Below, one piece after another: positions 1 through 6,176 of a stretch of 64,000 nucleotides of DNA. The number at the start of each line of letters is the position of its first letter. Position 1 is the stretch's first letter. Source of the stretch: an uncultured Piscinibacter sp. Lineage in GTDB: Bacteria; Pseudomonadota; Gammaproteobacteria; Burkholderiales; Burkholderiaceae_C. The stretch is from NCBI RefSeq assembly GCF_937952055.1, contig NZ_CALFYO010000020.1, positions 372,001-436,000 of the forward strand, given 5' to 3'. Below the pieces are notes generated by a model, which was not told the origin of the DNA, searched no databases, and worked only from the letters and a program-made list of their open reading frames with translations. A program made the translations under genes and the position numbers.

Positions 1-253
1 CAACCTGAAGTTTGCGCGCGCCGTCGAACCCGGCAACGCGGCACTGGCTCGCTACGTCGCCGACTGCGAGGCCGCGCGCGCAGCCGGACGGCCGACGCTG
101 CCGTCGCGCATCGCGCTCGAGCGCGAGATCAATCCCTTCCTGCGCTGCGACCGGGACGAAGTGGTGCGCTCGGCGGCCGCCCATGGCGCCGCCAGTGCGG
201 CAGGCCCCGAAGTACTGGCCGCGCTGCGCCGCTGGAAGAACGAATTCCGATGA
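1..253 (+). CDS. gloB: Hydroxyacylglutathione hydrolase (glyoxalase II), C-terminal part
   Basis: Only the last 83 or so residues are in the window; the gene begins upstream. The reading frame starts at base 2 with NLKFARAVEPGN and closes with PFLRCDRDEVVRSA and a TGA at 251-253. This matches the C-terminal HAGH domain of glyoxalase II, which hydrolyses S-D-lactoylglutathione to lactate and glutathione in methylglyoxal detoxification. The metal-binding beta-lactamase fold lies outside the window, so the catalytic residues cannot be checked. The stop overlaps the mltD start (ATGA), so the two genes are probably co-transcribed; gloB-mltD adjacency is familiar in betaproteobacteria. Confidence 0.85.
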   Translation, partial: NLKFARAVEPGNAALARYVADCEAARAAGRPTLPSRIALEREINPFLRCDRDEVVRSAAAHGAASAAGPEVLAALRRWKNEFR

Positions 254-1845
254 ACCGATTACGAACCTCGGCCTCGACTGCCCTGCTCTGTCTGATCCTG
301 GCCGCTGTGGCGGGATGTGCGACCACGCCGGGCGGCGATGCCGCGGCGACAGCCCCCGTCGAGGCACCTGCTGCTCCGCCGGCGCCGGTGCAGCCCCCGG
401 CCGAGCCCGAACCGGCGCCCGCTGCCGCGCAAGAAGAAAGCCCCGCACCCACACCACCCGCCGTCGACCCGCTGCGCCCCGAGGTCCGCCTGGATCTCGA
501 CGACGAGCGCAGCGCCAGCCTCGATCTCTGGACGCGCGTGCGCGACGGCTTCACGCTGACCGACCTCGACAACCACTTGGTGCGCGACCGCGAACGCTGG
601 TACGCCGCGCGGCCCGACTACGTGCAGCGCATGACCGAACGCGGCAGCCGCTACCTGTTCCACATCGTCGAGGAAGTCGAGAGGCGCGGCCTGCCCACCG
701 AGCTCGCCCTGCTGCCGTTCATCGAGAGCGCCTTCAACCCGCAGGCGCTGTCCTCGGCCAAGGCCTCGGGCATCTGGCAGTTCATGCCGGCCACCGGCCG
801 CCATTTCGAGCTTCGCCAGAACGTCTTCCGCGACGACCGGCGCGACGTGCTCGCCTCCACCCGCGCGGCGCTCGACTACCTCGAACGGCTGCACGGCATG
901 TTCGGTGACTGGCACCTCGCCCTGGCCGCCTACAACTGGGGCGAAGGCAACGTGCAGCGCGCCATTGCGCGCAATCGCCGCGCCGGCAAGGACACCGGCT
1001 ACGAGAGCCTGCGCATGCCTGCCGAGACGCGCCTGTACGTGCCGAAGCTGCAGGCCGTGAAGAACATCGTCGCGCGCCCCGCCGACTTCGGGCTCGAACT
1101 GCCGGAGCTGACCAACCACCCCTATTTCCTCGCCGTCAGCATCGAGCGCGATATTGACGTCGAACTCGCGGCGGAACTCGCGGAATTGCCGCTGGACGAG
1201 TTCAAGGCGCTCAACCCGCAGATGAACAAGCCAGTGATCCTCGCCGCCGGCACGCCGCAGGTGCTGCTGCCCTACGACAACGCCAACCTGTTCGTGCGCG
1301 CGCTGCCACAGCATCGCGGCCCGCTGGCGAGTTGGACGGCCTGGGTGGCGCCGAAGACTCTCAAGCCGGCGGAGGCCGCCAGGCTGGTCGGCATGCACGA
1401 GGACGAACTGCGCGAGGTGAACAAGATCCCGCCGCGCATGCTGGTGCGGGCCGGCTCGACGCTGCTCGTGCCGCGCAGCCCGAACCGCGAAACGGACGTC
1501 TCCGAGCACCTCGCGGAGAACGCCACCATCGCGCTCGCGCCCGATGGCCCGGGCCTGCGCCGCCTGTCGCTGAAGGCCGGCAAGCGCGACAGCGTGGCCA
1601 GCGTGGCACGCCGCTACCGAGTCAAGGCCTCGCAGGTGGCGCAGTGGAACGGGGTCAGTGCGGGGTCGCGCTTCCGGCCGGGACAATCCATCGTCGTCTA
1701 CGTGTCGCACAAGCCGGCCAAGGCCGGCGCCAAGAAGAAGACGGCCAAGGTGAGCGCGCCTCGCAAGTCGGCGGCGGCCAAGCCGACGCGCAAGGCCGGT
1801 GGATCGGCGAGCGGCAAGGCGCCGGTGCGCGCCTCGCGCCGATAG
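250..1845 (+). CDS. mltD: Membrane-bound lytic murein transglycosylase D
   Basis: 531-residue lipoprotein that cleaves the MurNAc-GlcNAc bond of peptidoglycan, forming 1,6-anhydro ends, from the inner face of the outer membrane. The signal peptide ends in a lipobox V-A-G-C with the lipidated cysteine at residue 23. A Pro/Ala-rich linker follows (about 25-75). The SLT domain carries the catalytic glutamate in FIESAFNP (E159), then GIWQFMPATGR and the AAYNWGEGN motif. Two LysM-like segments lie near residues 360-415 and 440-485, and the tail is Lys/Ala-rich, probably for wall binding. The start overlaps the gloB stop by four bases. The gene converges on recR with 12 bases between; I see no clear terminator. 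Confidence 0.93.
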   Translation: MNRLRTSASTALLCLILAAVAGCATTPGGDAAATAPVEAPAAPPAPVQPPAEPEPAPAAAQEESPAPTPPAVDPLRPEVRLDLDDERSASLDLWTRVRDGFTLTDLDNHLVRDRERWYAARPDYVQRMTERGSRYLFHIVEEVERRGLPTELALLPFIESAFNPQALSSAKASGIWQFMPATGRHFELRQNVFRDDRRDVLASTRAALDYLERLHGMFGDWHLALAAYNWGEGNVQRAIARNRRAGKDTGYESLRMPAETRLYVPKLQAVKNIVARPADFGLELPELTNHPYFLAVSIERDIDVELAAELAELPLDEFKALNPQMNKPVILAAGTPQVLLPYDNANLFVRALPQHRGPLASWTAWVAPKTLKPAEAARLVGMHEDELREVNKIPPRMLVRAGSTLLVPRSPNRETDVSEHLAENATIALAPDGPGLRRLSLKAGKRDSVASVARRYRVKASQVAQWNGVSAGSRFRPGQSIVVYVSHKPAKAGAKKKTAKVSAPRKSAAAKPTRKAGGSASGKAPVRASRR

Positions 1846-1857
1846 CGCCAGCCGGCC

Positions 1858-2445
1858 TCAGCGCCGATCGCTCAACGCGTGGGCGATGGTGCCCAGGTCC
1901 ACGTACTCCAGCTCGCTGCCGATCGGCACGCCGCGCGCCAGCCGCGTGACCTTGAGGCCGCGCGCCTTCAAGGCCTCGGACAGCACATGCGCCGTCGCCT
2001 CGCCCTCGGCGGTGAAGTTGGTGGCGATGATCACCTCCTCGGTGACGCCGTCGGCGGCGCGCTGCAGCAGTTCGCGCAGACCGATGTCGCTGGTGCCCAC
2101 ACCGTCGAGCGGGCTCAAGCGGCCCATCAGCACGAAATACAGGCCGCGGTAACTGCCGCTGCGCTCCAGTGCCGCCTGGTCGGCCGGCGTCTCCACCACG
2201 CAGAGCTGGCGCGTGTCCCGATGCGCATCGAGACAGATGTCGCACACCGGCGCCTCGGTGAAGGTATGGCAGCGCTCGCAGTGGCGGACGCTCGCGCACG
2301 CGGCCGTCAAGGCCTGCGCGAGCCGCTGCGCACCTTCGCGGTCGTGCTGCAGCAGGTGGAAGGCCAGCCGCTGCGCCGACTTCACGCCGATGCCGGGCAG
2401 GCGACGCAGCGCCTCGATCAGTGCATCGAGCGAGGAACCGGCCAC
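1858..2445 (-). CDS. recR: Recombination mediator protein RecR
   Basis: 195 residues, the normal family length. RecR works with RecO (and RecF) to load RecA on gapped DNA. The N-terminal helix-hairpin-helix is visible (LRRLPGIGVKSAQRLAFHLL). A four-cysteine zinc site follows (C56, C59, C68, C71, in CERC and CDIC), then a Toprim domain opening with LCVVETPADQAALE. The gene is third in dnaX-ybaB-recR, only seven bases after ybaB. That gene order is conserved across many bacterial phyla and supports all three calls. Confidence 0.95.
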   Translation of the reverse strand: MAGSSLDALIEALRRLPGIGVKSAQRLAFHLLQHDREGAQRLAQALTAACASVRHCERCHTFTEAPVCDICLDAHRDTRQLCVVETPADQAALERSGSYRGLYFVLMGRLSPLDGVGTSDIGLRELLQRAADGVTEEVIIATNFTAEGEATAHVLSEALKARGLKVTRLARGVPIGSELEYVDLGTIAHALSDRR

Positions 2446-2452
2446 GCCCGGC

Positions 2453-2779
2453 TCAGAAGGGGAACTTCATGCCGGGGGGCATGGGCATGCCGGCAGTGAG
2501 CTTGCCCATCTTCTCCTGGCTGACCTGCTCGGCGCGGCGGATCGCGTCGTTGAACGCAGCGGCGACCAGGTCCTCCAGCATGTCCTTGTCGTCGGCGAGC
2601 AGGCTGGGATCGATGGCGACACGCTTGACGTCGTGCTTGCAGGTCATGGTGACCTTCACCAGCCCGGCACCGGACTGGCCCTCGACCTCGATCAGCGCCA
2701 GTTCCTCCTGCGCCTTCTTGAGGTTGTCCTGCATCGCCTGGGCCTGCTTCATCAGGCCGGCCAGCTGGTTCTTCATCAT
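2453..2779 (-). CDS. ybaB: YbaB/EbfC family nucleoid-associated protein
   Basis: 108-residue DNA-binding protein of the YbaB/EbfC family, which forms tweezer-like dimers on DNA. Recognised from the N-terminal helix (MMKNQLAGLMKQAQAMQDN), the core LIEVEGQSGAGLVKVTMTC and the Met/Pro-rich end. I chose the ATG at 2779 because a GGAG lies eight bases upstream; a TTG two codons earlier would sit almost on top of that site. It lies between dnaX and recR in a conserved operon, consistent with a role in chromosome organisation or repair, though the exact function of the family is unsettled. Confidence 0.93.
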   Translation of the reverse strand: MMKNQLAGLMKQAQAMQDNLKKAQEELALIEVEGQSGAGLVKVTMTCKHDVKRVAIDPSLLADDKDMLEDLVAAAFNDAIRRAEQVSQEKMGKLTAGMPMPPGMKFPF

Positions 2780-2798
2780 GGTCAATGCTCCTTTGGAA

Positions 2799-4499
2799 TC
2801 AATGCGGCTTGACCGAGCCGGGCACGATGCGCGCGGTCTTGTACTGCGCCATCAGGGCCTGCACCAGCGGGTCGTCGTGGATGATCTGCTCGGCCTCGGC
2901 CTGGCGGCGCGCGCGCTCGGCCGCATCGCGCCGCGCCGGTGAATCCTCGGCCGCGCCGGCCTCGACGTGCAGCTTCACCGGCCTGCCGAGCGACTGCGCC
3001 AGCGCCGCCTGCAGCTTGTCGACGTTGGCAGGGCTGCGCAGTGTCTCGCGCTCGACGCGCAGCGTCCAGCGCGCCGGGGTGGCCATCTCGTCGACGGCCA
3101 CGCACTGCGACTGCATCGCCAGCTCGCGCACCAGCGCACCGATCGAGCCGCCGTCGCACAGGCTTCGCACCTGAGCCGCCCAGCGGTCGCCCAGCGGCGT
3201 GGAGGCGACGCTGGGCAACTCGGCGCGCGGCATCGGCGTCGGCGCTGCGAGCGGTGTCGGCGTCTCGACGTCGAGCTCGTCCGGCGCGTCGAGCCAGGGC
3301 GGTGGCTCGGGGGCGCGCGCCACCGGCGCTCGGGCCACCGGGGCACGCGTCGCCGGTGTCGGGGCGGGCCGGGGCGCCGCAGGTTCGGCAGCCCCCGACC
3401 CGGCGGGGCGGAAGGCCAGCATGCGCAGCAGCACCATCACCAGGCCGCTGTATTCGTCGGGCGCCAGCGCCAGCTCGGCGCGGCCGTGCACGACGATGCT
3501 GTACAGCAGCTGCGTCTCGTCGGGGGGCAGCGCCCGCGCGAGCTTCTCGACGGCGGGCGTGTCCGGGTCGTTCGCGTCCAGCGCGCCGGGCACCGCCTGC
3601 TGCACCGCCATCTGCTGCAGCAGCGAGGCCATCTCTTCCAGCGTGCCGGCGGCCGCCAGGCCGAGCGAACGCAGGCCGTCGACCGCAGCGATCACCGCCG
3701 AGCCGTCGCCAGCCGCGAGCGCCTCGACGAGGCGCTCCGCGTGACCACGATCGACCGCACCGAGCATGCGCCGCACGCCGGACTCTGCCAACGCGCCGGC
3801 ACCGAAGGCGATCGCCTGGTCGGTCAGCGACAGCGCGTCGCGCATCGAGCCGCGCGCGGCACGCGCGAGCAGGCGCAGCGCGCCCGGCTCGGCGACGATG
3901 CCTTCCTCGGCGAGCACGGCGCCGAGGTGCTCCTGCACCGTCTGCGGCGCCATCGGCCGCAGGTTGAACTGCAGGCAGCGCGACAGCACGGTCGGCGGTA
4001 CCTTCTGCGGGTCGGTGGTGGCCAGCACGAACTTCAGGTAGTCCGGCGGCTCCTCCAGCGTCTTGAGCATCGCATTGAAGGCGGTGGTCGAGAGCATGTG
4101 CACTTCGTCGATCATGTAGACCTTGAAGCGGCCGAGCACCGGCTTGTAGACGGCCTGGTCGAGCAGCTGCGAGATCTCGTCGACGCCGCGGTTGGAGGCG
4201 GCGTCGAGCTCGACGTAGTCGACGAAGCGCCCGGCATCGATGTCGCGGCAGGCATCGCACACGCCGCACGGCTGCGCGGTGATGCCGCCCTGCCCGTCCG
4301 CGCCGGTGCAGTTGAGCGACTTGGCGAGGATGCGCGAGACGGTGGTCTTGCCGACACCGCGCGTGCCGGTGAACAGATAGGCATGGTGCAGCCGCTGCTG
4401 CGTCAGCGCATTGGACAGCGCCTGCACGACGTGCTCCTGCCCGACCATCGCATCGAAGCTGCGCGGCCGGTACTTGCGGGCGAGCACCAGGTAACTCAT
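2799..4499 (-). CDS. dnaX: DNA polymerase III subunits gamma and tau
   Basis: 566-residue clamp-loader ATPase; tau also joins the polymerase cores and the helicase. Begins MSYLVLARKYRPRSF, the family start. Walker A is GTRGVGKTT (45-53). The zinc module has cysteines at 64, 78, 81 and 84. Walker B/DExH (YMIDEVHML) and the SRC sensor (LSRCLQF) follow. A Pro/Ala-rich linker leads to the tau-specific C-terminal domain. I chose the ATG at 4499, not an in-frame start 14 codons upstream, because homologues begin there. There is no ribosome binding site; a TAGAAT lies seven bases before the ATG, suggesting a leaderless message. No A-rich slippery heptamer is visible, so a separate gamma form made by frameshifting is not predicted. 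Confidence 0.95.
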   Translation of the reverse strand: MSYLVLARKYRPRSFDAMVGQEHVVQALSNALTQQRLHHAYLFTGTRGVGKTTVSRILAKSLNCTGADGQGGITAQPCGVCDACRDIDAGRFVDYVELDAASNRGVDEISQLLDQAVYKPVLGRFKVYMIDEVHMLSTTAFNAMLKTLEEPPDYLKFVLATTDPQKVPPTVLSRCLQFNLRPMAPQTVQEHLGAVLAEEGIVAEPGALRLLARAARGSMRDALSLTDQAIAFGAGALAESGVRRMLGAVDRGHAERLVEALAAGDGSAVIAAVDGLRSLGLAAAGTLEEMASLLQQMAVQQAVPGALDANDPDTPAVEKLARALPPDETQLLYSIVVHGRAELALAPDEYSGLVMVLLRMLAFRPAGSGAAEPAAPRPAPTPATRAPVARAPVARAPEPPPWLDAPDELDVETPTPLAAPTPMPRAELPSVASTPLGDRWAAQVRSLCDGGSIGALVRELAMQSQCVAVDEMATPARWTLRVERETLRSPANVDKLQAALAQSLGRPVKLHVEAGAAEDSPARRDAAERARRQAEAEQIIHDDPLVQALMAQYKTARIVPGSVKPH

Positions 4500-4506
4500 G
4501 CGGGTC

Positions 4507-4512
4507 ATTCTA
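4507..4512 (-). promoter_or_regulatory. Candidate -10 element for leaderless dnaX transcription
   Basis: On the minus strand TAGAAT (five of six matches to TATAAT) ends seven bases before the dnaX ATG. There is no Shine-Dalgarno sequence between, so the transcript would begin at or next to the A of ATG. No good -35 is visible. Confidence 0.45.
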
Positions 4513-4550
4513 CGGGCCGCCCTGCGCCCCTCCCGGCCCATGGGCTGACC

Positions 4551-4556
4551 GATAAT
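4551..4556 (+). promoter_or_regulatory. Candidate -10 element for the PurM-like gene
   Basis: GATAAT (five of six) ends eight bases before the ATG at 4565, with no ribosome binding site between. It lies about 40 bases from the divergent dnaX -10, so the two promoters share a 65-base intergenic region. Confidence 0.45.
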
Positions 4557-4564
4557 CCAGCCCC

Positions 4565-5692
4565 ATGACCGATGCCGCCCGCCCCGACTCCACCCACACG
4601 CTCAGCTACGAACAGGCCGGTGTCAACTACGAGCTGATCGACCCGCTGAAGGTCGCCGCGCAGCGCGCCGCGGCGGCCACCGCCGGCAACCTCGCCGCGC
4701 ACGGATTCGCCGAGATCGCCGCCTCGCGCGGCGAGTCGGCCTACGTTGTCGATGTCGGGCCGTTCTACCTGGCGAGCATCGTCGAGTGCCTGGGCTCGAA
4801 AGCCCTGGTGGCCGACGAGATGAAGGCGCTCACCGGCCGCAGCTACTACGCTGCGATCGCGCAGGACACCATCGCGATGGCGATCAACGACCTCATCACC
4901 GTCGGCGCCACGCCGCTGGTGGTGCAGGCCTACTGGGCGGCCGGCGGCTCCGACTGGTTCAGCGACGCGCAGCGCGCGCAGGCGCTGGTGCAGGGTTGGA
5001 AGCAAGCGTGCGACACCTGCGGCGTGGCCTGGGGCGGCGGCGAGACGCCCGCGCTGGCCGGCATCGTCGAGGGCGGGCGCATCGACCTCGCGGCGAGCTG
5101 CACCGGCATCGTCAACCCGAAGCAGCGCCTGTCCGTCGGCGACCGCCTTGCCGCCGGCGACGCGATCGTGCTGCTCGCCTCCAGCGGCATCCATGCCAAC
5201 GGCCTGAGCCTGGCGCGCAAGCTGGTCGAGCGGCTGGCGCAGGGTTACCTCACCGAAGTGGCGACGGGGCTGAGCTACGGCGACGCCCTGCTCGCGCCGA
5301 CAGTGCTGTATTCGCCGGTCACCGAGGCGCTGTTCCGGGCCGGCATCGTGCCGCACTACTGCGCCAACATCACCGGCCACGGATGGCGCAAGCTGCTGCG
5401 CCATCCGGCGACACTGACCTACCGCATCCACAGCGTACCCGCGGTGCCGCCGGTGCTCAAGTTCATCCAGCAGCATGCCCGGCAGGACGACCACGAGGCC
5501 TACGGCACGCTCAACATGGGCGCGGGCTTCGCGCTCTTCGTCGGCGCGGACGAGGCGCAGCGCTGCGTCGAGATCGCCGCGGCGCAAGGCGTCGAGGCCA
5601 TCGTCGCCGGCCGCGTCGAGGCGGGGCCGAAGCGGCTGATCGTCGAGCCGCTCTCGCTCGAGTGGGGCGACGACGCGCTGCAGTTGCGCTGA
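4565..5692 (+). CDS. PurM-like (AIR synthase-related) protein of uncertain function
   Basis: 375 residues with the PurM/SelD/HypE/ThiL ATP-binding fold. It resembles phosphoribosylformylglycinamidine cyclo-ligase: LSYEQAGVNYE (13-23), AMAINDLITVGATPL (104-118), GGGETPALAGIV (157-168), ASSGIHANGLSLARKL, an ITGHGW segment and TLNMGAGFALFV. The family's glycine-rich GTDGVGTK segment is replaced here by VECLGSKALVADE (about 73-85). I therefore doubt it is the housekeeping purM; it may be a paralogue with another phosphate-activating role. It is divergent from dnaX and followed by ffs on the same strand. The first ATG is used because the conserved N-terminus starts just after it. A housekeeping PurM with unusual sequence remains possible. 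Confidence 0.7.
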   Translation: MTDAARPDSTHTLSYEQAGVNYELIDPLKVAAQRAAAATAGNLAAHGFAEIAASRGESAYVVDVGPFYLASIVECLGSKALVADEMKALTGRSYYAAIAQDTIAMAINDLITVGATPLVVQAYWAAGGSDWFSDAQRAQALVQGWKQACDTCGVAWGGGETPALAGIVEGGRIDLAASCTGIVNPKQRLSVGDRLAAGDAIVLLASSGIHANGLSLARKLVERLAQGYLTEVATGLSYGDALLAPTVLYSPVTEALFRAGIVPHYCANITGHGWRKLLRHPATLTYRIHSVPAVPPVLKFIQQHARQDDHEAYGTLNMGAGFALFVGADEAQRCVEIAAAQGVEAIVAGRVEAGPKRLIVEPLSLEWGDDALQLR

Positions 5693-5722
5693 GGCCCACG
5701 CGAAGGGCCTTCGGGCGTCGCC

Positions 5723-5728
5723 TACAAT
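5723..5728 (+). promoter_or_regulatory. -10 element of the ffs promoter
   Basis: TACAAT (five of six) ends seven bases before the predicted 5' end of the 4.5S RNA. No convincing -35 hexamer is seen at the usual spacing. Confidence 0.5.
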
Positions 5729-5735
5729 CGTCGGC

Positions 5736-5831
5736 GACGGGCCTCCCCGCATGGGAGCGCGCCCAACCGGGTCAGGTGGGGAACCAAGCAGCCCTAAGCG
5801 TTGCGACCAGTGCCGGGGGTAAGGCTCGTCA
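5736..5831 (+). ncRNA. ffs: Signal recognition particle 4.5S RNA
   Basis: About 95 bases that fold as a long hairpin. GACGGGCCTCCCC at the 5' end pairs with GGGGGTAAGGCTCGTC at the 3' end. The apical part carries the universal Ffh-binding elements: GGTCAGG (5769-5775) on one side and AAGCAGCCCTAAG, the conserved AGCAGCC loop strand, on the other. A TACAAT -10 lies just upstream. The RNA binds Ffh and targets membrane proteins to the Sec translocon. In Bacillus and relatives the SRP RNA directly precedes dnaX-yaaK-recR; here it is about 1.2 kb upstream of dnaX on the opposite strand, with the PurM-like gene between. End points are approximate. Confidence 0.92.
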
Positions 5832-5879
5832 CCCTTCTCCGATTCCGCGTTCGAGGCGCAACCGTGGCAACATGGCTGC

Positions 5880-6170
5880 ATGAGCCAAGACTTCGGCAGC
5901 GAGTCCCCGCGTGCGCACTCGCAGACTTCGCATCGAAAGCCGGCACGCTACCTCGTCGTCATCGACTCCGGGGGCGTGCCGCTGGCGCGCCTCTTCCTCG
6001 ACACGCTGCAGCAGGTCGCCGAGTTCGACGCCGGCACCGAGGAAGTCACGCAGATGACCGCGGGGCTGGTTCCCGCCAAGGGCGCAGATGCGCCCCGATG
6101 GGACCGTGCCCTCGAAGGCCACAGCGATGTCGAACGACGGGCCGCCGACGTCTACACGCTCGACGTCTGA
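5880..6170 (+). CDS. Small hypothetical protein
   Basis: 96 residues, begins MSQDFGSESPRAHSQ and ends VERRAADVYTLDV. The first 20 or so residues are polar and probably disordered. A compact part follows (ARYLVVIDSGGVPLARLFLD) that could form a beta-strand and helix, then an acidic segment. No signal peptide, membrane segment or cysteine. It starts about 50 bases after the 4.5S RNA and converges on the kinase-HDOD gene, seven bases apart. I do not recognise the family. Codon composition looks like that of its neighbours, which favours a real gene. Confidence 0.6.
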   Translation: MSQDFGSESPRAHSQTSHRKPARYLVVIDSGGVPLARLFLDTLQQVAEFDAGTEEVTQMTAGLVPAKGADAPRWDRALEGHSDVERRAADVYTLDV

Positions 6171-6176
6171 GCCGGC

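Noticed and set aside
2799..4499. Programmed frameshift for a separate gamma subunit in dnaX
   Set aside because: No A-rich slippery heptamer or following hairpin was found in the gene.
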